Positions 26,295-35,620 are shown, numbered from the stretch's first letter. The stretch is DNA of 64,000 nt from an uncultured Lysobacterales bacterium (GCA_937924405.1 CALDVW010000077.1:1-64000), one strand, 5' to 3'. A program made the numbers and translations. Notes: generated by a model not told the origin, from the sequence alone.

Positions 26295-27077
26295 GTGAGT
26301 AATTGGCGCCGCGACGGTGTGGCCGGTTCCGGCCAGCCGGTCGACGATCGGATCGCGTCGGAAGTACCGGTCGCATTGACCTACAATCGCGTATCCCATG
26401 TCGTCATGATGGCAACTCCGGCCGATCTTGAAGATTTTGCGGTGGGCTTTTCCATTACTGAAGGTTTGATAGGCGGCCTTGATGATCTGCGCGACGTTCG
26501 CATCATTCCGCGTGAGGGTGGCATCGAGCTTGCGATGACAATCAGTGAAGAGTGGTTCGATCGCCTGAACACGCAGCGTAGGAATATGACCGGCCGGACT
26601 GGCTGCGGGCTGTGCGGAGCGGAGAATATTGAACAGGCGCTGCGCCAGCCGACCGCAGTTGAAAGGCAAATGGAAGTTCGAAACCAGGCTCTGCAAAAAG
26701 CGATTTCAGTACTTGAAGACTATCAGCCGCTGCAGGCCGAAACCGGTGCTTCGCACGGTGCGGCGTGGTGCGCGCTCGACGGCGAAATCCTTCAGTTGCG
26801 GGAGGATATAGGACGGCACAATGCACTGGATAAAGTGATTGGAAGCCTGTTTCGCAGCCGCTTTGACCCAGCTGCAGGATTTTTGCTCGTTTCCAGCCGC
26901 GCCAGTTATGAAATGGTTTACAAAACCGCTGCGGCCGGTGTTGAATTGATCATGGCGGTTTCCGCGCCCACGACTCTGGCGGTAGAATTTGCACTACGTA
27001 CCGGAGTGACTCTGGTCGGTTTCGCCCGGCCGGGACGCCACAATATCTATACTTTCGGGGAAAGAATTTCAGACTAG
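26295..27077 (+). CDS. fdhD: Formate dehydrogenase sulfurtransferase FdhD
   Basis: A 260-aa FdhD, which transfers sulfur to the molybdenum cofactor of formate dehydrogenase. The mobile CxxC is in RTGCGLCGAENI. The C-terminal part has the conserved EDIGRHNALDKVIG and SSRASYEMVYKTA. An open frame extends back into fdsA. GTG 26295 is taken as the start because GGAG lies five bases upstream and the length then fits the family. An alternative GTG is at 26271. Confidence 0.93.
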   Translation: MSNWRRDGVAGSGQPVDDRIASEVPVALTYNRVSHVVMMATPADLEDFAVGFSITEGLIGGLDDLRDVRIIPREGGIELAMTISEEWFDRLNTQRRNMTGRTGCGLCGAENIEQALRQPTAVERQMEVRNQALQKAISVLEDYQPLQAETGASHGAAWCALDGEILQLREDIGRHNALDKVIGSLFRSRFDPAAGFLLVSSRASYEMVYKTAAAGVELIMAVSAPTTLAVEFALRTGVTLVGFARPGRHNIYTFGERISD

Positions 27078-27087
27078 GAAGCTATCA

Positions 27088-27297
27088 ATGCAGGAAGTCG
27101 ACCACCTGGTCAAAATGGCCAATCAGATTGCCGAAAATTTCAGTTTTCACGATGATGCTGTCGAACGCATTACGGATCATTTACGAAAATTCTGGGCTCC
27201 ATCCATGCGCGAGAAACTTATAGATTTCAAGCAGGGTGAAAGCGATGAGCTCAAACCGGCCCTTAGGGAAGCCATCAACCGCCTGGAAAACACTTGA
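27088..27297 (+). CDS. fdsD: Formate dehydrogenase delta subunit
   Basis: A 69-aa FdsD. This small helical protein is found only with FdsGBA operons and is needed for a mature complex. The conserved features are a MANQIAENF start and HLRKFWAPSMRE in the middle. Its TGA overlaps the ATG of mobA (TGATG). Confidence 0.9.
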   Translation: MQEVDHLVKMANQIAENFSFHDDAVERITDHLRKFWAPSMREKLIDFKQGESDELKPALREAINRLENT

Positions 27298-27932
27298 TGC
27301 ACCCGCCCCGGGCAGCGGGCGTGGTGCTGGCCGGTGGCAGGTCGAGGCGGATGGGTGGAGTGGTCAAGGCCCTGTTGCCACTGGCTGGCAAGCCAATGAT
27401 CCAGCATGTGATTGAGCGGGTCCGCCCCCAGGTCAGTGAATTGATGCTGAGTGTTGAAGAGCCGGACCGGGCCTTCGAGTTTCTGAAATTGGAGCAGGTA
27501 CCGGACCGTGTGCCCGGTAGCAGAGGCCCTCTGGGTGGACTGTTTTCGGCGCTGGTCAGTATGGATTCCCGGTATGATTGGTTGCTGCTGGTCCCCTGTG
27601 ACGCGCCCTTTGTACCCGGTGACCTGTTCGAAAAGCTGTTTTACCAGGCCCTGGAAAGCAACAGACCCGGCGCTGTGGCGAGTGTCGCGAGCGAGATTCA
27701 GCCTACGTTTTCGATTTGGCACCGGAGCCTTCTGCCCGATCTGGAACACGCTGTCCTCAGGGAGGATATGGCCGGATTCAAACAGTTTTTGGATGGGGTG
27801 AAGTTGGCCGTAGTCGATTGGCCGCTTATGGATAGTTCTGCGTTTTTCAATATCAATGACCAGGAAGCACTGAACGAGGCGGACCGCCTGATGCAAACAG
27901 TGAACAGGACACCAGGATCATGCTCAGCGTAA
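27297..27932 (+). CDS. mobA: Molybdenum cofactor guanylyltransferase
   Basis: A 211-aa MobA, which adds GMP to molybdopterin to make MGD as FdsA requires. The nucleotide site VVLAGGRSRRMGGVVKAL (about 9-26) is complete, and PCDAPFVP carries the metal-binding Asp. The start is taken at ATG 27297, sharing one base with the fdsD stop. A TTG codon directly before it is also in frame. It overlaps moeA by 13 bases. Confidence 0.92.
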   Translation: MHPPRAAGVVLAGGRSRRMGGVVKALLPLAGKPMIQHVIERVRPQVSELMLSVEEPDRAFEFLKLEQVPDRVPGSRGPLGGLFSALVSMDSRYDWLLLVPCDAPFVPGDLFEKLFYQALESNRPGAVASVASEIQPTFSIWHRSLLPDLEHAVLREDMAGFKQFLDGVKLAVVDWPLMDSSAFFNINDQEALNEADRLMQTVNRTPGSCSA

Positions 27933-29104
27933 ACGAAGCGATAGCCACTTTGCTGGAGGGAAGCAACCGCCTGGTAAAGAGTGAGGACGTCTCCCTGGAC
28001 CAGGCATCAGGCCGAACCCTGGCGTCCGACATCATCGCACCCATCGATGTACCGCCGGCGGACAACAGCGCCATGGATGGTTACGCGATTCGTTTTGCCG
28101 ACTGGCAAGACTCCAATACCGGAATTCCGATTACCCTGCGTATCACCGCCGGTACTGTGCCGGACCCTCTGGAGCAGGGCAGCGTGGCACGGATATTCAC
28201 CGGCGCCGAAGTCCCTCCAGGCGCCGACACCGTAGTCATGCAGGAGCATTGCGAGGAAACAGACGGACTAGTCCGGGTACTGAAAATGCCGGCCAGGGGA
28301 GCGAATATACGTCGTCGTGGCCAGGATCTTTCAACGGGGCAGAAAGTACTTGCTGCGGGTCAGCGCTTGAGGCCGCAGGACCTGGGCCTGGCAGCCTCAC
28401 TGGGATTCGCTGCTGTACCGGTTTACCGCCGACTGCGGGTGGCCGTCATGTCGACCGGAGACGAATTACGGGAGCCGGGAGAAAACATCCAGCCAGGGCA
28501 GATTTATAACTCGAACCGCTACACCATGAAAGCTCAACTTGCAGCCTGGGGATTCGAAGTACTCGATATGGGAGTTGCGCGTGACGACCCCGCGATAGTC
28601 AGGGAGATGATGAGCCGTGCCGCTGAACAGGCGGATGTGATCATCACTTCTGGTGGCGTGTCTGTTGGCGAGGAGGATCACGTCAAGGCGGTCGTCGACT
28701 CCCTGGGATCCATTGATCTTTGGCGCATAGCCATCAAACCCGGCAAACCATTTGCTTTCGGGCAGGTCGGTGGCACTCCGTTCCTGGGTCTTCCAGGTAA
28801 CCCGGTGTCTGTTTTCGTAACACTTCTGGTGGTGGCTCGCCCATACCTTTTTGCCTGCCAGGGCGTTGCCAAGACCTCGATGACACCGGCCCGTCACATG
28901 GCCCGGTTTGAAAAGAAGGGCAGCAAGAGAGAAGACTACCTGCGCGTGCGCGCAACTGACACGGGCGTTGAACTGTTCCCAAATTTGAGCAGCGGGGTAT
29001 TGTATTCCACGACCTGGGGGGATGGCCTGGTCAGGCAAGGGGTGGGTGAAGACATCGCGGAAGGCGGGACCGTGGATTTTTTACCCTACGCGATGTTCAA
29101 CTGA
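27920..29104 (+). CDS. moeA: Molybdopterin molybdenumtransferase
   Basis: A 394-aa MoeA, which inserts molybdate into adenylylated molybdopterin. The conserved PPADNSAMDGYAIR is near residue 46. MSTGDELREPGE and TSGGVSVGEEDHVK mark the MogA-like domain, and GLPGNPVSVFVT follows. It is the last gene of the formate dehydrogenase operon and is convergent with lhgO, 27 bp away, without a clear terminator between them. Confidence 0.94.
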   Translation: MLSVNEAIATLLEGSNRLVKSEDVSLDQASGRTLASDIIAPIDVPPADNSAMDGYAIRFADWQDSNTGIPITLRITAGTVPDPLEQGSVARIFTGAEVPPGADTVVMQEHCEETDGLVRVLKMPARGANIRRRGQDLSTGQKVLAAGQRLRPQDLGLAASLGFAAVPVYRRLRVAVMSTGDELREPGENIQPGQIYNSNRYTMKAQLAAWGFEVLDMGVARDDPAIVREMMSRAAEQADVIITSGGVSVGEEDHVKAVVDSLGSIDLWRIAIKPGKPFAFGQVGGTPFLGLPGNPVSVFVTLLVVARPYLFACQGVAKTSMTPARHMARFEKKGSKREDYLRVRATDTGVELFPNLSSGVLYSTTWGDGLVRQGVGEDIAEGGTVDFLPYAMFN

Positions 29105-29131
29105 AAAGAATTCGAGACTTCTCAATACTGA

Positions 29132-30340
29132 TCAGGGCCAAGCTTGCGATTTGTTTCCGACTAACACATCGCATATTTGACGCCCGATTGGCAGGGCCGA
29201 AGTTGCTGCGGGCGATGGTGCGCTGCAGACATGCAGGCTGCGCGTTGTTTTCTCGATGAGAAAATCGTGCACCATGGTGCCGTCGTGCATTACCGCCTGG
29301 GCGCGTATTCCCGCACGAAACGGCTCAAGATCCGGCAACCTGATTTGCGGGCAGTATTTGCGCACAACCCTGAGATAAGCAGATTTTGAACAGGAGTTCC
29401 ATGTCTCACGGGCTCCATGACCAAAATTCCGTGCCGTGGTTTTCCAGAATCCCGGGAAGGTGAACATTTCGGCCGTATCCCTGATGCTGAAATTAAACCG
29501 GCCATATCCTTCACGTTTCCAGCCCTGGACCGCGTTAGGCCCGACCGTGATCGATCCGTCTGTCATCCGGGTCAGGTGAATTCCGAGAAAAGGAAGGGCC
29601 GGGTCAGGAACCGGGTAAATGAGATGCCGGACCAGGCCATTGAGTTCCCGTCTCAGGCGGTAGTATTCACCTCGATAAGGAATAATGCGAAAATCGATTT
29701 TCAAACCCTGCATGCGAGCCAGGCGGTCTGCCATCAAGCCTCCACAGACGACCAGCCTTTCCGCCCTGAAGTTGCCTGATCTTGCGTCAACCCTGATTTC
29801 TTCGTTGCTCTCCGTGATGCCTGTCACTTCCTCCCCAAACCGGGCGACTCCGCCGCGCGCACGAAACTCTTCCATCATGACCTTGCACATAACGGGAAAA
29901 TCCGTGATACCTGATTCATTCACCCGGAACGCGCCGAGGCCCCTCACGGCGGGCTCGATTTCGGTTAAGCGGCTTGCACTCAGCAGCTCCGGATCGAGTC
30001 CGTTTCGCTGGCATCTTTCGAACAGCGCATGCATTCTTTCCAGCTCGACCTGACTGGTTGCAACCAGGAGTTTGCCGGTTTTCTCACAGGTAATATTGTG
30101 ATTCCGGCAAAATTCATAGGTTGCCCGGGCGCCTTCCCTGCATAGCCGCGCCTTGAGACTTCCGGGCTCATAGTAAACTCCGGCGTGAATGACACCGCTG
30201 TTATGGCCGGTCTGATGCCTGGCTGGCCCCTGTTCCTTTTCCAGCAATAAAATCCGGGAGGAATTCAACCGCTTGATTAACTGCCAGGCAGTTGAGAGCC
30301 CGACAATCCCTGCACCGATTATGATGAAGTCGTATTTCAA
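29132..30340 (-). CDS. lhgO: L-2-hydroxyglutarate oxidase/dehydrogenase
   Basis: A 402-aa FAD enzyme of the DAO family that oxidises L-2-hydroxyglutarate to 2-oxoglutarate, passing electrons to quinone or oxygen. The dinucleotide motif is IIGAGIVGLSTA (6-17). The family-typical HQTGHNSGVIHAGVYYEPGS is near residues 42-61. The C-terminal GIRAQAVMHDG and HVCSAPSPAATSAL close the FAD site. It starts at TTG 30340 after AAAGGG. It is convergent with moeA. Confidence 0.9.
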   Translation of the reverse strand: MKYDFIIIGAGIVGLSTAWQLIKRLNSSRILLLEKEQGPARHQTGHNSGVIHAGVYYEPGSLKARLCREGARATYEFCRNHNITCEKTGKLLVATSQVELERMHALFERCQRNGLDPELLSASRLTEIEPAVRGLGAFRVNESGITDFPVMCKVMMEEFRARGGVARFGEEVTGITESNEEIRVDARSGNFRAERLVVCGGLMADRLARMQGLKIDFRIIPYRGEYYRLRRELNGLVRHLIYPVPDPALPFLGIHLTRMTDGSITVGPNAVQGWKREGYGRFNFSIRDTAEMFTFPGFWKTTARNFGHGARETWNSCSKSAYLRVVRKYCPQIRLPDLEPFRAGIRAQAVMHDGTMVHDFLIEKTTRSLHVCSAPSPAATSALPIGRQICDVLVGNKSQAWP

Positions 30341-30427
30341 TAGCGGCCCTTTGTCTGCGGCATAGTATGGTTTATTTGATTCTGAACCCGATTTCGAAAC
30401 TGTTCAATCAACTGCGTCATCGGCATA

Positions 30428-31423
30428 ATGTTCAACATGAAAGCTGCCTACTATCAATCATTCGGTCCGGCCCATGAAGTACTGCAGCCTGGAGAACTGG
30501 AAAAGCCGCTGCCCGGGTCCGGCGAAGTATTGGTGAGGCTGGCATCCAGCGGCGTCAACCCCTCAGATGTGAAGAAGAGAATGGGTGCGGTACCGGGTCT
30601 GTTGGACAACGGCCCGGTGGTGCCTCACAGCGATGGGGCCGGGGTGATCGAATCTGTCGGCGATGGCGTACCGGCAGCGCGAGTGGGGGAGCGCGTGTGG
30701 GTGTACCAGGCGCAACATGCGCGCCAATTCGGCACGGCGGCTGAGTATGTCGCTCTTAACAGCGACCGTGCGGTCCGCCTGCCGGACCACACCGGTTTCG
30801 ACGTCGGGGCCTGCATCGGGATTCCGTTAATGACTTCTCATCGTTGCGTGTTCGCTGACGGTCCCGTAGAAGGCAAAACACTGCTCATAACCGGTGGCGC
30901 CGGGCGGGTCGGACACTATGCGATCCAGTGGGCCAGTCAAGCCGGGGCGAACGTGATCGCAACCGCCAGCACAGCGGTAGACAGCGAAAGCTGCATCTCC
31001 GCCGGGGCCAGTCAGGTCGTCAGCCATCACGATGCCGACTGGGCAGAGCAGGTGTTATTGGCCAATGGCGGAGATAAAATCGACAGGGTGATCGACGTCG
31101 AATTTGGCGCAAATCTGCCTTCGGTTCTGGATCTGATCCGTACCAGTGGCACCATCGTTACCTACGGTTCAACGGTGGTGACAGAACCCGCACTGCCTTT
31201 CTACCGGATGATGTATCTCGACCTGCTGGTCCGTTTCGTTATCGTTTATGAAATGCCGGAGAAAGCCAAGGAGCTTGCCATCGATGACATAACGGCCGCA
31301 CTTCGAAAGGATAGCCTGAAACATCGTATTGCTCACACCCTGCCACTGCATGAGATTGCAAGATCCCATGAGTTGATCGAACAGGGCGGATTCCGCGGCT
31401 GCGTCGTTTTGCAAACCACTTGA
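30428..31423 (+). CDS. Zeta-crystallin-like quinone oxidoreductase
   Basis: A 331-aa zinc-free medium-chain dehydrogenase/reductase of the quinone reductase type. The N-terminal catalytic domain includes SSGVNPSDVKKRMG. The NADPH motif is ITGGAGRVGHYAIQWA near residue 156. No zinc-ligand cysteines are seen. Its TGA is overlapped by the TTG start of the esterase gene. An in-frame ATG at 30437 is a possible alternative start, and no ribosome site favours either. Confidence 0.85.
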   Translation: MFNMKAAYYQSFGPAHEVLQPGELEKPLPGSGEVLVRLASSGVNPSDVKKRMGAVPGLLDNGPVVPHSDGAGVIESVGDGVPAARVGERVWVYQAQHARQFGTAAEYVALNSDRAVRLPDHTGFDVGACIGIPLMTSHRCVFADGPVEGKTLLITGGAGRVGHYAIQWASQAGANVIATASTAVDSESCISAGASQVVSHHDADWAEQVLLANGGDKIDRVIDVEFGANLPSVLDLIRTSGTIVTYGSTVVTEPALPFYRMMYLDLLVRFVIVYEMPEKAKELAIDDITAALRKDSLKHRIAHTLPLHEIARSHELIEQGGFRGCVVLQTT

Positions 31424-33060
31424 AGTCGATTCATACCAGGAATTTCGGGGTTGTTGTCTGGGTTTTTTTGACGACTGTTTCCAGTATTCTACTTCCATGC
31501 CGTGTTGTTATGGCCCTGGAACCGGTGCCAGCCGTTGTCGCCAACGGTGAGCATTTGACCGGCAGTTGGGGTGGAGCTGGGAATCGAATTGCAGAATTCA
31601 AAGGAGTTCCCTTCGCTGCGCCTCCCGTTGGGGATCTCCGGTGGCGTGCGCCCAAGCCTAATGTACCCAGGTCCGGTCAATCGACTGCGCTCGATTTTGC
31701 GCCTGCCTGCATGCAGAGCAATCGTCTGGTCGACTGGTATGCAAACGTGGCACGGGTCTTCGGGCATGGCCCGGAAGTCGTAAGCCGGCCCAGCGGTTTT
31801 AGCGAGGACTGCCTCTACCTGAATGTCTGGACGCCAAAACCCGGAGCTGAGAGCAATCTTCCGGTGATGGTGTTCGTTCACGGCGGCAGCAATTCGAGTG
31901 GTTGGTCCTATGAACCCAACTATGTGGGGTCAAATCTCGCTGCCCGCGGAGTGGTAGTTGTCACGATCGCTCACCGGGTTGGGCCTTTCGGCTTTTTTTC
32001 ACACCCTGCACTGGACAATGACCAGGGTGAGCCGATTGCTAATTTCGGGTTGCTCGATATCCAGGCCGCATTTCAATGGATCAGGGCCCATATCAGCAAG
32101 TTCGGCGGCGATCCTGAAAATATCACGGGTTTTGGAGAGTCATCCGGTGCGTATGACCTGCTCGACCTGCTGCTGGTGGATATGTCGAACGGTAGAAGTG
32201 AGTCATCGTTATTCCGGCGCTTGATTTCGCAGAGCATTGGTGGGCCGCTCTTAAGCAGGCAAACCCTCGCCGAGGAACAGGAAATCGGTGTATTGCTGGC
32301 GAGACAGATCGGCTACGGGGCAGAGGTTTCGGCCAAAAAACTCAGGGCTATTCCGGCTGGAGAGCTGGTTGAAGCGAGTAAATATCTGCCCGCGGATCAT
32401 TATTTCGACGCGGTCATCGATGGTAAAACAGTGGTCCGTCATCCTCTGGAATCGCTTCGCCGGGCCCGCGCTGAAGGAGTCGACCTGATCGCAGGCAGTA
32501 ATGCAGATGAGTGGTATATGTACTTGAGTGAGGACACCACCCACGCAGATCTGGAACAGTGGATCAGCGAGAACGTTCCCGAACAGCGCGAGGCGCTACT
32601 CGCCTTGGTGGCTGATGAACCGGATTATCGTCACGCGCTTGACCTGTTGAGGACAGGCCGGAACATGTTGTGCCCCTCCCGCTTTTTTGCCCGGCGGGTC
32701 AACGAAAGCGGAGGCCGGGCATGGGTCTATCATTTTACACATCAGCGTTCAGGATCAGGTGGTGAGCTATTGCGGGCGTATCATGGAATTGAACTGCCCT
32801 ATGTTTTTAACCAGCATGATGACTGGCTTCCAACCGGAGAGGTGGACCGGCAGTTAACGGATGCGGTTATGGATTATTGGGTTCAATTCGCTTCGACCGG
32901 CGACCCGAATCTGCCGGGGCGCCCGCAATGGCCGGTTCATTCGCGCCAGAGTCCAGCTGTGCTGGAGTTGGGTGAGCGGATCGGAGTGGAAGAGCCTCGT
33001 AATACGGACCTGTGCGACCTTGTCTGGTCAGGCTCAGTGGAAACAGGAGAGAATAATTGA
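31420..33060 (+). CDS. Secreted type B carboxylesterase
   Basis: A 546-aa alpha/beta-hydrolase. The nucleophile Ser is in GFGESSGAYD (near 240), a GESSG variant of the usual GESAG. The oxyanion motif is VFVHGGSNSSGW. The catalytic His is in RAYHGIELPYVF. The family opening GSWGGAGNRIAEFKGVPFA is present. The start at TTG 31420 overlaps the previous stop (TTGA) and gives an N-terminal hydrophobic export signal (about residues 8-32). ATG 31510 would remove the signal. It probably acts in the periplasm or outside, releasing an acid or alcohol for the coupled transporter. Confidence 0.85.
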   Translation: MKSIHTRNFGVVVWVFLTTVSSILLPCRVVMALEPVPAVVANGEHLTGSWGGAGNRIAEFKGVPFAAPPVGDLRWRAPKPNVPRSGQSTALDFAPACMQSNRLVDWYANVARVFGHGPEVVSRPSGFSEDCLYLNVWTPKPGAESNLPVMVFVHGGSNSSGWSYEPNYVGSNLAARGVVVVTIAHRVGPFGFFSHPALDNDQGEPIANFGLLDIQAAFQWIRAHISKFGGDPENITGFGESSGAYDLLDLLLVDMSNGRSESSLFRRLISQSIGGPLLSRQTLAEEQEIGVLLARQIGYGAEVSAKKLRAIPAGELVEASKYLPADHYFDAVIDGKTVVRHPLESLRRARAEGVDLIAGSNADEWYMYLSEDTTHADLEQWISENVPEQREALLALVADEPDYRHALDLLRTGRNMLCPSRFFARRVNESGGRAWVYHFTHQRSGSGGELLRAYHGIELPYVFNQHDDWLPTGEVDRQLTDAVMDYWVQFASTGDPNLPGRPQWPVHSRQSPAVLELGERIGVEEPRNTDLCDLVWSGSVETGENN

Positions 33061-34559
33061 ATAAACATAAACTCGACTGGCCAAGTTTTGCTGCATCGAT
33101 CGCCGTCATTCTGCTGGTATGCATTCCTTTGGCCATGTTTCCGGAATCCGGTGGCGAGTTCCTGACCCGTCTCTATGGAAAGGTGGCTGGTCACTTTGGT
33201 TTTCTCTATCTTCTTTCCGGTATCGCTGTGCTCATTTTTCTGCTCTGGCTGGCCCTCGGGCCTTATGGCGGAGTTCGCCTGGCCTGCGGAGATGAGGAAC
33301 CCGAGTTCAGCACGCTGAGCTGGACCGCAATGCTCTTTTGCGCCGGTGTTGGCGCTGGATTGATGTACTGGGCGCCGATTGAATGGGGGTATTACTACGG
33401 GGCTCCGCCTTTCGGGGTTGAGGCCAGGTCGGCGCTGGCTGCCGAGTGGGCTTCCACCTATGGCATATTCCATTGGGGGCCGACGGCATGGGCGATTTAT
33501 TGTCTGCCGACTGTGGCCATAGCCTACCCCTATTACGCCAAGAGAATATCGTTTCTCCGCCTCAGCACGAGTTGCCATTATTTTTTTGGCGGAGAAGCGG
33601 AATCGCGCGGCGAAAGGCTCATCGACTGGCTGTTCATGATTGGCTTGCTGGGCGGGGCCGGAACATCACTGGGCTTTTCCACCCCGATGATAGCGGCCTG
33701 TGTTGCACGGGTGACCGGGTTGGAAGCGAGTTTCACGATGGAACTGGTCATCGTCATTATCTCGGTGATAATTTTTGGAACCAGTGTATGGCTTGGATTG
33801 AAGAAGGGTATCAAGCGCCTGAGTGATTTGAATATGTGGCTCGCTTTTGCCTTGTTGGCGTTCGTGCTTATCGCAGGCCCTACAGTTTTTCTGTTGAAAA
33901 CATCAGTCAATAGCATCGGCTTGATGGTGCAGAATTTTGTCAGGATGAATTCCTGGACTGATGCCTTCACGGATTCAGGTTTCGTGGAAAGCTGGACCAT
34001 ATTTTACTGGGCCTGGTGGATCGCTTACGCGCCTTTTGTCGGCCTGTTCGTGACTCGAATTTCGCGGGGCCGGACATTGCGTCAGGTGATTTTCGGAATG
34101 ATTGGATACGGAACGCTGGGGGCCGGTCTTTTTTACATGATATTTGGAAATTATGGCCTGAGCCTGCAATTGAGCGGAGCGGTCGATGTAACCCGGATCA
34201 TGGCTGAGCAAAATGGTTCGAGTGCCATTGTAGCCATCCTCGACCAGTTACCAGCCGCCTGGCTTGTCATTGTAATTTACGCCTTGATTGCCCTGGTATT
34301 TTCCGCCACGACTTACGATTCAGCGTCCTACATTCTTGCATCGGTGGCTACCCGGCGCCTGCCGGCCGGTGAGGATCCCGATCGCTGGCACCGCGTGTTC
34401 TGGGCGCTGGCCCTGGCAGTCCTGCCGCTCACTCTGATGTTTATCGGGGGCTTGAAGGTCGTTCAGTCGGCAACACTCATCGTGTCATTGCCACTGATCG
34501 CCGTCGGTGGCCTGATGTCGGTGTCACTGGTCAAACAGCTGAGGAAGGACTTCAGCTGA
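33057..34559 (+). CDS. BCCT-family betaine/choline/carnitine transporter
   Basis: A 500-aa sodium- or proton-coupled transporter with 12 hydrophobic helices. The family signature is ESWTIFYWAWWIAYAPFVG near residue 306. GVGAGLMYWAPIEWGYYY is near 97, and the substrate-site aromatic residues are kept. The short, non-charged termini suggest uptake for catabolism rather than an osmosensing BetP type. It starts at TTG 33057 with GGAGAG upstream, overlapping the esterase stop. The substrate is probably a quaternary amine or a sulfonium compound such as DMSP. Confidence 0.92.
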   Translation: MNKHKLDWPSFAASIAVILLVCIPLAMFPESGGEFLTRLYGKVAGHFGFLYLLSGIAVLIFLLWLALGPYGGVRLACGDEEPEFSTLSWTAMLFCAGVGAGLMYWAPIEWGYYYGAPPFGVEARSALAAEWASTYGIFHWGPTAWAIYCLPTVAIAYPYYAKRISFLRLSTSCHYFFGGEAESRGERLIDWLFMIGLLGGAGTSLGFSTPMIAACVARVTGLEASFTMELVIVIISVIIFGTSVWLGLKKGIKRLSDLNMWLAFALLAFVLIAGPTVFLLKTSVNSIGLMVQNFVRMNSWTDAFTDSGFVESWTIFYWAWWIAYAPFVGLFVTRISRGRTLRQVIFGMIGYGTLGAGLFYMIFGNYGLSLQLSGAVDVTRIMAEQNGSSAIVAILDQLPAAWLVIVIYALIALVFSATTYDSASYILASVATRRLPAGEDPDRWHRVFWALALAVLPLTLMFIGGLKVVQSATLIVSLPLIAVGGLMSVSLVKQLRKDFS

Positions 34560-34562
34560 TCG

Positions 34563-35132
34563 TCATCCCTGGCGGCAATCCTGTTCGCCGACAGGGGCCG
34601 CATGGACCCAGCCATCAGCGTCGATGTTGACCTTTTTGGCCGTGGTTTTGGAGTTCGCTACGCAAATCAGGAATTCGCCGTCGGGCGAATCACCTTCATT
34701 CTTCAGACCGGCGGTGGTGAAGGATGCTCTGGATTGAACCGCGCCCTTTGCCATGATTCGGATTTTCTGTGGGGGGGCTTTGAATGCCCTGATCAGTTCA
34801 ATATCCTGGACAGCGCCATCGCCATTGCCGTCGGAGTAAACCAGCCAGCCATGGTTCCAGTTGCCGTCCGATCTGCAAGTGTGGCCATTTGAACTGGGGC
34901 ACAGCCTGACGACCATGCTTCTTGCGTGTGATTCTGTCCTGGCTAGCGAAAGCCCTTGGTGCAGATCATTGGAGGTGCTTCGCAGCTGATATTTTTCTAT
35001 CATGGCAGATGAACCCGGCACGGCGATCAAAATGACAATCGCCAACGCCGCTAATGCCACCATCAGCTCCACAACTGTGAACCCGGTGCTCAGCTTGCGT
35101 TGGCTATGATTTTTCATGGATCCTTTTTTCAT
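34563..35132 (-). CDS. Type IV pseudopilin (GspH/FimT-like)
   Basis: A 189-aa prepilin-like protein. The cleavage site STG|FTVVELMVALAALAIVI has the Glu at +5 of the mature protein. A GspH-type globular domain follows, with ARTESHARSMVVRLCP and four cysteines for disulfides. It lies 26 bp downstream of another pseudopilin on the same strand. No pilus assembly genes (pilQ, pilB, gsp) are in the window, so it must use machinery encoded elsewhere. The start could also be ATG 35117. Confidence 0.82.
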   Translation of the reverse strand: MKKGSMKNHSQRKLSTGFTVVELMVALAALAIVILIAVPGSSAMIEKYQLRSTSNDLHQGLSLARTESHARSMVVRLCPSSNGHTCRSDGNWNHGWLVYSDGNGDGAVQDIELIRAFKAPPQKIRIMAKGAVQSRASFTTAGLKNEGDSPDGEFLICVANSKTTAKKVNIDADGWVHAAPVGEQDCRQG

Positions 35133-35158
35133 CCGTCATTCCCCTTTCCGGACACTCT

Positions 35159-35620
35159 TTAATTGATATTGATAGTTGAATTCACCGTTTCGTCCAGCCT
35201 GGACACGAGCAGCACCTGGCCGGGGCTTTCTACCAGTCCCCTCTGGTCAAACATGAATGAATCCTGATCTGAGATCATTACGAGATCGTCAGGCAGGTTG
35301 TAGTCCTGCATTCCTGGAATGTTCTTATGCTCTCCGCGCGACAGCGATGAAAAGCGGATTGTCTGAACGCTACCTTCCCGGGCTATCGGTATGCTGACGG
35401 AAATTTTCGATTCTGTCGCCCGCGCCAGGTTCCTGGCCTGCTGGAAAGAATACTGGACGTTTTCGACAGCTGCTTTCAGTTCAGCCCGGCTTGCGGTTTT
35501 GCTGGCTGATGGCATGGCAAATGAGATCAGAATGGCCAACAGGCCGAGCACGACCAGAATTTCGATCAGTGTGATCCCCTGGGATCGGTGAATGGGACTT
35601 TTCAGGTGTCTGTTTTTCAT
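35159..35620 (-). CDS. Type IV pseudopilin (GspH-like)
   Basis: A 153-aa prepilin-like protein with the cleavage site SQG|ITLIEILVVLGLLAILI, the Glu at +5, and a short GspH-type C-terminal domain (YSFQQARNLARATESKISVS). It is the first gene of a two-pseudopilin unit with 34563-35132. Low similarity between the two outside the N-terminal helix suggests distinct minor pseudopilins rather than a recent duplication. Confidence 0.8.
   Translation of the reverse strand: MKNRHLKSPIHRSQGITLIEILVVLGLLAILISFAMPSASKTASRAELKAAVENVQYSFQQARNLARATESKISVSIPIAREGSVQTIRFSSLSRGEHKNIPGMQDYNLPDDLVMISDQDSFMFDQRGLVESPGQVLLVSRLDETVNSTININ

Noticed and set aside
25471-26376. 301-codon minus-strand open frame opposite fdsA/fdhD
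   Set aside because: It spans the end of fdsA and the start of fdhD in antisense and shows no domain.
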